The position numbers and the translations under genes are program-made. Of a DNA stretch of 64,000 bases, positions 1 to 7,228 are shown one piece after another; within the stretch, counting starts at the first letter, position 1; each line of letters begins with the position of its first letter. This stretch comes from Ectopseudomonas alcaliphila (GTDB lineage: Bacteria > Pseudomonadota > Gammaproteobacteria > Pseudomonadales > Pseudomonadaceae), in the NCBI RefSeq assembly GCF_900101755.1, contig NZ_FNAE01000005.1, forward strand, positions 270,664-334,663. Reading direction: 5' to 3'. Below the pieces are notes generated by a model. It was not told the DNA's origin, did no database searches, and saw nothing but the letters and a program-made list of their open reading frames with translations.

Positions 1-1
1 C

Positions 2-145
2 CTGCCCACCAGCCTGCGCAACGGCAGCGAGCCAGCCGAACGTGGCGACATCGAAGCCGAACTGCGCGCCTTCCTCGCCACCGGTATCGACGGTCTGTTC
101 ATCGACCAGCCGGACATCGCCGTGCGTCTGCGCGAACAGCGCTGA
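2..145 (+). CDS. glpQ: Glycerophosphodiester phosphodiesterase, C-terminal fragment
   Basis: Only the last 47 codons are in the window; the 5' part lies upstream. The residues read ...TGIDGLFIDQPDIAVRLREQR, matching the C-terminal GxDGLFTDxPD signature of the glycerophosphodiester phosphodiesterase (GDPD) TIM-barrel family, where this Asp-rich stretch closes the barrel. The family hydrolyses deacylated phospholipid diesters to glycerol-3-phosphate and an alcohol. Position next to the DUF2868/DUF3482 pair fits glpQ of P. aeruginosa (PA0347, from memory). Periplasmic versus cytosolic location cannot be judged because the N-terminus is missing. Confidence 0.75.
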   Translation: MPTSLRNGSEPAERGDIEAELRAFLATGIDGLFIDQPDIAVRLREQR

Positions 146-158
146 TTCGCACCGGGAC

Positions 159-188
159 GGATCAGGGGTTATTCTCAACCCCTGATCC
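159..188 (+). terminator. Perfect 12-bp stem hairpin after glpQ
   Basis: Arms 159-170 (GGATCAGGGGTT) and 177-188 (AACCCCTGATCC) are perfectly complementary around a 6-nt ATTCTC loop, 13 bp after the glpQ stop. There is no T-run, so it may be a weak terminator or 3' RNA-protecting hairpin. It ends 17 bp before the GTG of the next gene. Confidence 0.55.
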
Positions 189-205
189 GAACGACGAGAC
201 GCCGC

Positions 206-1597
206 GTGACAGACGCCTCCTCCCCCACGCCTTTCCAACGCCTCTGGCTCAGCGAGACGATTCGCCTGCGCGAGGATCACGCCGGCCCGCTCGAAGATGC
301 CGAAGCCAATCGCCTGGCCCGTGCCGAGCACGGAGACCTGGCCGAGCGCATCCAGCATCGCGCCCTGTTTCTGGCCCGCAGTGACGGCCAGTGGCAAGCG
401 CTGCTGCACTGGCTGCAAGGCGCGCGCCTGGCCGGCCTGCTACTCGCGCTGCTGGCCCTGCTCAGCGGCTTTGGCCTGGCACTGGCGGCCCTCGGTGACG
501 GGCGCCAGCCGGTCAATGTGTTCTGGGCCCTGGGCAGCCTGCTTGGGCTCAATCTACTGATGTTGCTTGGCTGGCTGCTCGGCCTGCTGCTGACCCGCGA
601 CCACCCCGGCGCACTTGGCCGCCTGTGGCTGTGGCTCAGCGAGAAGCTGGCGCGCGACGCCAGCGCCGCGCAACTGGCCCCGGCCCTGCTGCTGATGCTG
701 CAACGCCAGCGCCTGACCCGCTGGGGCCTGGGCCTGATGGTCAACGGCCTGTGGTCACTGGCCATGCTCGCGGCGCTGACAACCCTGCTGTTGCTGCTCG
801 CCACCCGCCGCTACGGTTTCGTCTGGGAGACCACCATCCTCTCTGGCGACACCTTCATCGCCCTGACCCAGGCCGTCGGCGCACTGCCCGCCCTGCTCGG
901 TTTCAGCCTGCCGGATATCGACGTCATCCGCGCCAGCGGCGATGCCGCCATCGCCAGCGAAGCCGCCCGGCAGAGCTGGGCCGGCTGGCTGGTCGGCGTG
1001 GTGCTGATCTACGGCCTGCTGCCACGCCTGCTGCTGACACTGCTATGCCTGTGGCGTTGGCAATCCGGCAAAGGCGCATTGCGCCTGGACCTCGAACTGC
1101 CCGGCTACGGCCTGCTGCGCCAGCGCCTGCAACCGGACAGTGAGCGCCTCGGCGTCTGCGATCTGGCGCCCGCCGCGCTGCATCAGCCGCAAGGCGGCGC
1201 CAGTACCCAAACGGGCAGCGGCGCCCTCTTGCTCGGCCTGGAGCTGGATGACCGCCGCCCCTGGCCGCCGGCGCCACTGCCAAAGGGCGTGGCCGATGTC
1301 GGAGTGATCGACAGCCGCGAGCAACGCCGCCAATTGCTCGAACAGCTGACCCGCTTTCCGCCTGAACGCCTGGCCATCGCCTGCGACCCGCGCCGCTCAC
1401 CGGATCGCGGCACCCTGGCACTGCTCGGCGAACTGGCGCGCTCGGCCTCCGCCACACGCATCTGGCTATTGCCACCCGCCCCCGGCGAAAGCCTGGACAG
1501 CGCGCGCCTGGCGGACTGGCACCAGGCAATCGGCACCCTGGGGCTGATCCATGGCGACACGGCGCCGCTGAGCTGGCTGGAGAGCGGGCATGACTAG
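206..1597 (+). CDS. DUF2868 family membrane protein
   Basis: 463-residue predicted inner-membrane protein beginning with GTG. Four hydrophobic segments are visible: about residues 75-96, 105-129, 175-200 and 258-285. The remaining C-terminal ~170 residues are soluble and rich in Leu, Arg and Pro. Its length, helix layout and coupling to a downstream DUF3482 GTPase match the DUF2868 family, whose function is unknown. The spacer to the next gene holds a REP-like palindrome. A functional link (membrane partner of the GTPase) is inferred from the recurrent pairing in Pseudomonas, not from any catalytic motif, of which I see none. Confidence 0.8.
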   Translation: MTDASSPTPFQRLWLSETIRLREDHAGPLEDAEANRLARAEHGDLAERIQHRALFLARSDGQWQALLHWLQGARLAGLLLALLALLSGFGLALAALGDGRQPVNVFWALGSLLGLNLLMLLGWLLGLLLTRDHPGALGRLWLWLSEKLARDASAAQLAPALLLMLQRQRLTRWGLGLMVNGLWSLAMLAALTTLLLLLATRRYGFVWETTILSGDTFIALTQAVGALPALLGFSLPDIDVIRASGDAAIASEAARQSWAGWLVGVVLIYGLLPRLLLTLLCLWRWQSGKGALRLDLELPGYGLLRQRLQPDSERLGVCDLAPAALHQPQGGASTQTGSGALLLGLELDDRRPWPPAPLPKGVADVGVIDSREQRRQLLEQLTRFPPERLAIACDPRRSPDRGTLALLGELARSASATRIWLLPPAPGESLDSARLADWHQAIGTLGLIHGDTAPLSWLESGHD

Positions 1598-1622
1598 AAA
1601 GCCGCAGGCACACGGCCTTCAT

Positions 1623-1690
1623 GTAGGAGCGAGCTCTGCTCGCGAACCATGGCAAACGGCAAAAGCTTCGCGAGCAAAGCTCGCTCCTAC
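1623..1690. repeat. REP-like inverted repeat, GTAGGAGCGAGC class
   Basis: The arms GTAGGAGCGAGCTCTGCTCG (from 1623) and CGAGCAAAGCTCGCTCCTAC (ending 1690) form a long imperfect palindrome around an AACCATGGCAAACGG-type centre. It is the Pseudomonas REP class with GTAGGAGC ends. An upstream in-frame ATG at 1649 falls inside it, which is why the next gene is started at 1739. Confidence 0.75.
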
Positions 1691-1738
1691 CCCGATGCCC
1701 GCTCTGTTGCCTCCGAGCTGCCCGACCGAGCCCACGCC

Positions 1739-3121
1739 ATGAACCAGCCGCTGAAACTGGCCCTGGTCGGCCACACCAACGTCGGCAAGACCTCGCTGCT
1801 GCGCACCCTGACCCGTGACGTGGAGTTCGGTGAAGTGTCGCCGCGCGCCAGCACCACGCGCCATGTCGAGGGTGCACGCCTGTCGGTGGCTGGCCAGGCG
1901 CTGCTGGAGCTGTACGACACCCCCGGCCTGGAAGACGCCATCGCCCTGCTCGACTACCTGGAGCGCCTCGACCGCCCCGGCGAGCGACTGGACGGCCCGG
2001 CGCGCCTGGCCCGCTTCCTCGAAGGCAGCGAGGCGCGCCAGCGCTATGAGCAGGAAGCCAAGGTCCTGCGCCAGCTCATGGCCTCCGACGCCGGGCTGTA
2101 CGTGATCGACGTGCGCGAGCCAGTGCTGGCCAAGTACCGCGACGAACTGGCGGTGCTGACCATGTGTGGCCGCCCGCTGCTGCCGGTGCTCAACTTCGTC
2201 GCCAGCGCCAGCCATCGCGAAAACGAGTGGCGCGAGGCCCTGGCCCGCCTCGGCCTGCATGCGCTGGTGGCCTTCGACAGCGTGGCGCCACCCGAAGATG
2301 GCGAACGGCGCCTGTATGAAAGCCTGGCCCTGCTGCTGGAGCGTTCGCGCCCGCAGTTGCAGCGCCTGATCGAGGATCATGAAGCACAGCGCCAGGCCCG
2401 TCGTCAGGCCGGCAACCGCCTGATCGCCGAACTGCTGATCGACTGCGCCGCCTGCCGCCGCAGCGTCGCCGCCCAGCAGCTGCTGGAGCAGGCCGCCGTG
2501 AGCGAACTGCGCGATGCGATTCGCCAGCGCGAACAGCGCTGCGTCGAAGCCCTGCTGCGCCTTTATGCCTTCCGCAGCAGCGACGCCAAAGCGACCGACC
2601 TGCCGCTGCTGGATGGTCGCTGGGGCGACGACCTGTTCAACCCCGAAACGCTGAAACAACTCGGCATCAAGGTCGGCGGCGGCATGGCCGCTGGTGCCGC
2701 CACAGGCGTCGGCGTCGACCTGCTGGTCGGCGGTATCACCCTTGGCGCCGCAGCAGCGCTAGGCGCAGTGATCGGCGGCAGCGCGCAAACCCTGCGCAAT
2801 TACGGGGAAAGGCTGAAAGGAAAACTGAAGGGCCAGCGTGAGCTGACCGTCGATGACGCCGTGCTGCGCCTGCTCGCTCTGCGTCAGCAGCAACTGCTGG
2901 CCGCACTGGACGTGCGCGGCCACGCCGCGATGGACGCCATCACCCTCCACGCTCCGCAGGAAACCCTGTGGCGCCAGGGCAAGCTGCCCGCCCCGCTGAA
3001 CGTGGCGCGGGCGCATCCCGAATGGTCGTCGCTCAACCCCGGCGCACGCCTGGAAGAGGCCGACCGCGCCGAGCAGGTAGAGCGTTTGTGCAGTGAAATC
3101 GCCATGCAAGCGGTGGGCTGA
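1739..3121 (+). CDS. GTPase with DUF3482 C-terminal domain
   Basis: 460-residue protein. The N-terminal Ras/Era-like G domain has a P-loop GHTNVGKTS (residues 11-19) and a G3 motif DTPG (60-63). The C-terminal half carries DUF3482, including a glycine/alanine-rich hydrophobic stretch at about residues 308-350 that could insert in or contact membrane. Substrate and role are unknown; pairing with the DUF2868 membrane protein suggests a membrane-associated GTPase complex (inference). I start at ATG 1739 because the longer in-frame ATG (1649) lies within a REP palindrome and the family begins at MNQPLKLALVGHTN. The stop TGA (3119-3121) lies inside the first REP of the RAYT locus, so the last residues and the stop are REP-derived. 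Confidence 0.85.
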   Translation: MNQPLKLALVGHTNVGKTSLLRTLTRDVEFGEVSPRASTTRHVEGARLSVAGQALLELYDTPGLEDAIALLDYLERLDRPGERLDGPARLARFLEGSEARQRYEQEAKVLRQLMASDAGLYVIDVREPVLAKYRDELAVLTMCGRPLLPVLNFVASASHRENEWREALARLGLHALVAFDSVAPPEDGERRLYESLALLLERSRPQLQRLIEDHEAQRQARRQAGNRLIAELLIDCAACRRSVAAQQLLEQAAVSELRDAIRQREQRCVEALLRLYAFRSSDAKATDLPLLDGRWGDDLFNPETLKQLGIKVGGGMAAGAATGVGVDLLVGGITLGAAAALGAVIGGSAQTLRNYGERLKGKLKGQRELTVDDAVLRLLALRQQQLLAALDVRGHAAMDAITLHAPQETLWRQGKLPAPLNVARAHPEWSSLNPGARLEEADRAEQVERLCSEIAMQAVG

Positions 3122-3176
3122 AGCCCACCCTACATGGGGCTTCGATATACGCCTGTAGGGTGGGCTTCAGCCCACC
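3112..3176. repeat. REP doublet on the downstream flank of the RAYT pseudogene
   Basis: Two head-to-head units: GGTGGGCTGAAGCCCACC at 3112-3129 and GGTGGGCTTCAGCCCACC at 3159-3176, each a near-perfect 18-bp palindrome, with CCCTAC/GTAGGG inner borders. The same doublet layout, including the shared spacer text CGATAYACGCCTGTAGGG, occurs in the same orientation at 3793-3872. This is the doublet (BIME) arrangement typical of REPs mobilised by a neighbouring RAYT. Confidence 0.85.
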
Positions 3177-3203
3177 TCTCCACCGCCAACACACAAGTAA
3201 CGG

Positions 3204-3731
3204 CTACTCCCCAAACTCCCCATCGTCATCGTCCCGACCACCCCAATCTGCCGGCAGGAGCCCACTCGCGACATATCGATGGAAGCTCGAATAAGGCCAG
3301 TCACCGACCTGGGTCACCAGACCGTGCTTTACCGGGTTGAAATGGATGTAATCGACATGCCGTGCGAGATCATCCTCATCACGTATGCGGTGCTCCCAAA
3401 AGCGCCGCTGCCAGATTCCTTTCTCACGCCTTCTGGATTTGCTGGCGCTGACGGTAGCCATGGCGGGTAACGCGCGCGAGAACTGGCTTTTGATCAATGC
3501 CCAGCGCTGGGAATAGTCGTGGTCATCCTCAGGCAGTTCCCATATGGCATGAAGATGGTCGGACAAGACGCAGATGGCGATGGTCTTGAAAGGCATACGC
3601 TTGCTGGCCTCGACGTAGACCTAGCGCAACAGGGCAATTTCGTCCACCAGCAATCTGGACCGACGATCAGCGAGGGTGACCGTGAAGAAGTAGGTTGCAC
3701 CGGCAATCCGTTCGCGGCGGTAGTGGGGCAT
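3204..3731 (-). pseudogene. REP-associated tyrosine transposase (RAYT), in-frame amber
   Basis: Reading down the minus strand from ATG 3731 (MPHYRRERIAGATYFFTV...) the frame runs to 3204 but is cut by one TAG at 3621-3623. Downstream of it, in the same frame, are the family signatures: the HxH metal/DNA-cleavage motif in SDHLHAIW and the catalytic-tyrosine block YIHFNPVKHG, then DWPYSSFHRYV. Length (about 175 codons) and the N-terminal motif YFFTVTLADR are typical of the Y1/IS200-like RAYT family. There is no frameshift or deletion, so one base change (for example CAG to TAG) would explain the break. It is flanked by matching REP doublets. The product would nick REP hairpins; it is presumably inactive unless the amber is read through. 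Confidence 0.88.
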
Positions 3732-3792
3732 GGGCAATCCTTTGCCTGTTGGGTGTCGGTGAAGGGGCGGTGGCAAGTGGATCGGTGTTTTT

Positions 3793-3872
3793 GGTGGGCT
3801 GAAGCCCACCCTACGTGTGGGGGCGATACACGCCTGTAGGGTGGGCCGGGCGGGGCTCCGCTTCAGCCCACC
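3793..3872. repeat. REP doublet on the upstream flank of the RAYT pseudogene
   Basis: First unit GGTGGGCTGAAGCCCACC (3793-3810) is identical to 3112-3129. The second unit begins GTAGGGTGGG at 3836 and ends CTTCAGCCCACC at 3872, but carries an insertion (about 15 bp, GC-rich) between its arms, so it is a lengthened palindrome compared with 3159-3176. It sits between the RAYT start and the 3' end of thyA and may also act as a 3' stem for thyA mRNA. Confidence 0.85.
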
Positions 3873-3908
3873 AGAGCCCAGCTTACGACCGCTCGCACTC
3901 GCCCGGTC

Positions 3909-4703
3909 TCACACCGCCACCGGCGCCTTGATATGCGGGTGCGCTTCGTAGCCGACCAGTTCGAAGTCCTCGAATTTGAAGGCCAGCAGATACTTCACCT
4001 CGGGGTTGAGCTTCATGGTCGGCAGCGGCAGCGGCTGGCGGCTCAGCTGCAGGTCGGTCTGCTCGAGATGGTTGGCGTACAGATGACAGTCGCCGCCGGT
4101 CCAGATGAACTCGCCCGGCTGCAGGTCGCACACCTGCGCCACCATCAGGGTCAGCAGCGCGTAGCTGGCGATATTGAAAGGCACGCCAAGGAAGATGTCC
4201 GCCGAGCGCTGATAGAGCTGGCAGCTGAGCTTGCCGTCGGCCACGTAGAACTGGAACAGCGCGTGGCAGGGCGGTAGCGCCATCTGCTCGACCAGCGCCG
4301 GGTTCCAGGCCGAGACGATCAGGCGGCGCGAGTCCGGGTTCTTCTTGATCATGTCGATCAGCTTGGCGATCTGGTCGATGGATTCGCCGTTGGGCGCCGG
4401 CCAGCTGCGCCACTGGTAGCCGTAGACCGGGCCAAGGTTGCCGTTCTCGTCGGCCCACTCGTCCCAGATGCTGACGCCATTGTCCTTGAGGTACTTGATG
4501 TTGGTGTCGCCCTGCAGGAACCACAGCAGCTCGTGGATGATCGAGCGCAGGTGACACTTCTTGGTGGTGACGATAGGGAAACCGTCGGCCAGGTCGAAGC
4601 GCATCTGGTAGCCAAACACGCTGTAGGTGCCGGTACCGGTACGGTCTTCCTTGAAGGTGCCGTGCTCGCGCACGTGGCGCATCAGGTCGAGGTACTGTTT
4701 CAT
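3909..4703 (-). CDS. thyA: Thymidylate synthase
   Basis: 264 residues, the same length as E. coli ThyA. It converts dUMP to dTMP with 5,10-methylene-THF in the cytosol. Visible signatures: [16 protein letters not shown]-terminus, RTGTGT loop, the active-site Cys in [11 protein letters not shown], the [17 protein letters not shown] block, and terminal [10 protein letters not shown]. The start is fixed by overlap: ATG 4703-4701 shares bases with the TGA of lgt (ATGA), so the two genes are translationally coupled and co-transcribed. A longer in-frame reading upstream is just lgt in another frame. Confidence 0.97.
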   Translation of the reverse strand: MKQYLDLMRHVREHGTFKEDRTGTGTYSVFGYQMRFDLADGFPIVTTKKCHLRSIIHELLWFLQGDTNIKYLKDNGVSIWDEWADENGNLGPVYGYQWRSWPAPNGESIDQIAKLIDMIKKNPDSRRLIVSAWNPALVEQMALPPCHALFQFYVADGKLSCQLYQRSADIFLGVPFNIASYALLTLMVAQVCDLQPGEFIWTGGDCHLYANHLEQTDLQLSRQPLPLPTMKLNPEVKYLLAFKFEDFELVGYEAHPHIKAPVAV

Positions 4704-5503
4704 TGTGCGACTCCCTGGGCAGCCTGGCGTTTGTAGGCATGGGCGATCAGGCCCAGGCCGGCGAGAATCATCGGTATGCAGAGGACCTGCCCCATGGTCA
4801 GCCAGCCCCAGGCCAGGTAGCCGAGCTGGGCGTCCGGCACGCGGACGAATTCGACAATGAAGCGGAAGATGCCGTAGCACACGGCGAACATGCCGGAAAC
4901 CGCCATGGTCGGACGCGGTTTGCGCGAATAGAACCAGAGGATGGTGAACAGCGCCACGCCCTCCAGGGCGAACTGATACAGCTGCGACGGATGGCGCGCC
5001 AGTTGCTCAGGGTCGGTGGGGAAGACCATCGCCCAAGGCACATCGGTGGCCTTGCCCCACAGCTCGGCATTGATGAAGTTGCCGATGCGGCCCGCCCCCA
5101 GCCCAATCGGAACAAGAGGCGCGATAAAGTCCATCAGCTCAAAGAAGCTCTTGCCGTTGCGCTTGCCGAACCACCAGGTCGCCAGCATCACCCCGATCAA
5201 ACCGCCATGGAACGACATGCCGCCCTCCCATACCCGCAGGATCTTCGCCGGTTCAGCGATGTAGGCGGCAAAGTCATAGAAAAATACGTAGCCCAGGCGC
5301 CCACCGAGAATCACCCCCATGGCCACCCAGAACACCAGGTCGGACAGCTTTTCCTTGTTCCAGGTCGCATCGAAACGCGCCAGTCGGCGCGAAGCCAGCC
5401 ACCAGGCGCCACCGATACCGATCAGGTACATCAGGCCGTACCAATGGATTTTCAGGGGACCGAGGGCGATGGCCACCGGGTCGATCTGCGGATAAGGCAG
5501 CAT
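4700..5503 (-). CDS. lgt: Prolipoprotein diacylglyceryl transferase
   Basis: 267 residues, seven or so membrane helices. Lgt transfers diacylglycerol from phosphatidylglycerol to the lipobox cysteine of prolipoproteins at the inner membrane, the first step of lipoprotein maturation. The family signature [13 protein letters not shown] and the essential-His region [10 protein letters not shown] are present, along with the N-terminal [20 protein letters not shown]. It lies 10 bp downstream of the TauE/SafE gene and overlaps thyA by 4 bp (ATGA); the TauE-lgt-thyA order is the usual Pseudomonas arrangement. Confidence 0.97.
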   Translation of the reverse strand: MLPYPQIDPVAIALGPLKIHWYGLMYLIGIGGAWWLASRRLARFDATWNKEKLSDLVFWVAMGVILGGRLGYVFFYDFAAYIAEPAKILRVWEGGMSFHGGLIGVMLATWWFGKRNGKSFFELMDFIAPLVPIGLGAGRIGNFINAELWGKATDVPWAMVFPTDPEQLARHPSQLYQFALEGVALFTILWFYSRKPRPTMAVSGMFAVCYGIFRFIVEFVRVPDAQLGYLAWGWLTMGQVLCIPMILAGLGLIAHAYKRQAAQGVAQ

Positions 5504-5513
5504 CCAGGACTCC

Positions 5514-6296
5514 TTAAATGAAAAAACTCAGGCCCACGCTGAACAGCAGCAGGGCGAACAGACGCTTGAGCAACAGTGGCGACAACCGATGGGCCAGGCG
5601 CGCACCAAAACGGGCAAAGAACATGCTGGTCAGCGCGATGCCCAGCAATGCCGGGAGATACACGAAGCCGACGCTCCATTGCGGCAGATTCGGATTCCCC
5701 CAGCCGGTAAACATGAAACTCAGCGCACCGGCGATGGCGATCGGCAAACCACAGGCCGCCGAGGTTGCCACCGCCTGCTGGATCGGCACGCTGCGCCAGA
5801 CCAGAAAGGGTACGGTCAGCGAACCACCGCCAATCCCGAAGATCGCCGAAGCCCAGCCGATCACACCACCAGCCACCGTCAGCGTCGGCTTGCCTGGGAC
5901 ACCACGGCTGGCCTTGGGTTTCAGGTCCAGCGCCATCTGCGCGGCAACGACGATGGCGAAAGTGCCGATGATCTTCTGCAGCAACGGCCCCTGAATCAGC
6001 GCCGCCGTCATCGCCCCCAGCGCGGCACCGAGCAGGATACCGAGAGTCAGCCAACGAAACAGCGGCCAACGCACCGCACCCTTGCGATGGTGCTCGAGCA
6101 ACGAATTGATCGAGGTGAAGACGATGGTAGCCAGGGAAGTGCCCACTGCCAGATGGGTGAGGATCTCCGTTGCCATACCCTGGGAAGTGAAGCTCAACAC
6201 CAGTACCGGCACGATGATCAGGCCGCCACCCACGCCGAACAGACCAGCCAGCACACCGGCAGCCGAGCCCAGCACCAGGTAGAGCAGCAGTTCCAT
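5514..6296 (-). CDS. TauE/SafE (DUF81) family sulfite/anion exporter-like permease
   Basis: 260-residue integral membrane protein of the TauE/SafE family, about eight helices with the characteristic internal duplication: [15 protein letters not shown] near the N-terminus and [14 protein letters not shown] in the second half. Family members export sulfite, sulfoacetate or other organosulfur anions, but the substrate cannot be deduced here. I start at ATG 6296 ([14 protein letters not shown]); the longer in-frame start at 6350 would add a charged leader that the family lacks. Likely promoter-proximal gene of a TauE-lgt-thyA operon. Confidence 0.85.
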   Translation of the reverse strand: MELLLYLVLGSAAGVLAGLFGVGGGLIIVPVLVLSFTSQGMATEILTHLAVGTSLATIVFTSINSLLEHHRKGAVRWPLFRWLTLGILLGAALGAMTAALIQGPLLQKIIGTFAIVVAAQMALDLKPKASRGVPGKPTLTVAGGVIGWASAIFGIGGGSLTVPFLVWRSVPIQQAVATSAACGLPIAIAGALSFMFTGWGNPNLPQWSVGFVYLPALLGIALTSMFFARFGARLAHRLSPLLLKRLFALLLFSVGLSFFI

Positions 6297-6424
6297 CGGC
6301 ACCCCCAAAAACAAAGCGGCATGGTAGCGGAAATGCCTCCTCAACGGCACACGGATCGACGGAACGGTTGCCGCCTGCGGCTCAGCTCGCTAGCCTGCCA
6401 GACTCCGTCATTGGAGGAATGCGC

Positions 6425-7168
6425 ATGTGCCTGATCGTCTTCGCCTGGCAGCCGGAAAGCCCGACGGTGCTGCGCCTGGCGGCCAATCGCGACGAGTTCT
6501 ATGCGCGCCCCAGCGCAGCACTGAGTGAATGGCCGGATGCGCCTGGCGTATTCGCCGGCCGCGACCTGCAAGCTGGAGGCACCTGGCTCGGCGTCACCGC
6601 GCAAGGCCGCTTCGCCGCACTCACCAACATCCGTGACCCGCAGCAAAAAGCCGGCCCGCGCTCACGCGGTGCGCTGACGGCCAACTACCTGCTGGGCCAG
6701 GACTCGGCGCCGGTCTATCTCGACAGGATCATGCGCGAAGCCACAGAGCATGCCGGCTTCAACCTGCTGTTGGGCGACCGCCATCAGCTCTGGCATTTCA
6801 ACTCCCAGGAAGGACGACCTCGGCAGCTGCAGAGCGGCATTTATGGCATGTCCAACGCCAGCCTCGACACGCCCTGGCCGAAGCTGCTGCGTGCCAGAAA
6901 TGCCCTGAGCGATAGGGTCGAGAGCGAGGATGAAGCGCTACTGGAACTGCTGAGCGACAGTAGCCAGCCGGCCGATCATCTGTTGCCGGACACCGGCGTA
7001 GGGCTGGCGACGGAACGCGTACTGTCGAGTATTTTCATTACCACTGCTACCTATGGCACCCGCGCCAGCACGGTGCTGAAGCTTGGCAGAGATGGCAGTT
7101 GGAATATCACCGAGCGCAGCTTCGGCCCGCAAGGCGTCGTGCTCGGCGAGGTCGCGTTACGCGGGTAG
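6425..7168 (+). CDS. NRDE (TANGO2-like) family protein
   Basis: 247-residue protein starting MCLIVFAWQ with the family-naming motif NRDE (in AANRDEFYARPS) and the GGTWLG block. NRDE/TANGO2 proteins have an Ntn-hydrolase-like fold with a conserved Cys directly after the initiator Met; a haem or acyl-CoA role has been proposed for eukaryotic relatives, but the bacterial function is unsettled. GGAGGA at 6413-6418 abuts an ATG at 6419 and is 6 nt from the ATG at 6425; spacing and the MC N-terminus favour 6425. The TAG stop is supplied by a GTAGCCCGG REP arm that starts at 7165. Confidence 0.85.
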   Translation: MCLIVFAWQPESPTVLRLAANRDEFYARPSAALSEWPDAPGVFAGRDLQAGGTWLGVTAQGRFAALTNIRDPQQKAGPRSRGALTANYLLGQDSAPVYLDRIMREATEHAGFNLLLGDRHQLWHFNSQEGRPRQLQSGIYGMSNASLDTPWPKLLRARNALSDRVESEDEALLELLSDSSQPADHLLPDTGVGLATERVLSSIFITTATYGTRASTVLKLGRDGSWNITERSFGPQGVVLGEVALRG

Positions 7169-7217
7169 CCCGGATGCAATCCGAGGTAACGCCAATGATG
7201 GGGATAGATCCCCGGAA
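7165..7217. repeat. REP half-element and short hairpin after the NRDE gene
   Basis: GTAGCCCGGATGCAATCCGA (from 7165) is one arm-pair of the GTAGCCCGGATGCAATCCGGG REP class and contains the NRDE stop codon. It is followed by a GGGGATAGATCCCC hairpin ending about 7215. The converging ptsP gene ends at 7229. Confidence 0.6.
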
Positions 7218-7228
7218 GTGGGAGCGAA

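Noticed and set aside
1649..1738. Upstream start for the DUF3482 GTPase
   Set aside because: The extra 30 codons are translation of a REP palindrome and lack similarity to the family N-terminus.
3112..3872. CRISPR-like reading of the repeated palindromes
   Set aside because: Repeats are paired palindromes of REP type with a RAYT gene, not regularly spaced direct repeats with unique spacers; no cas genes.
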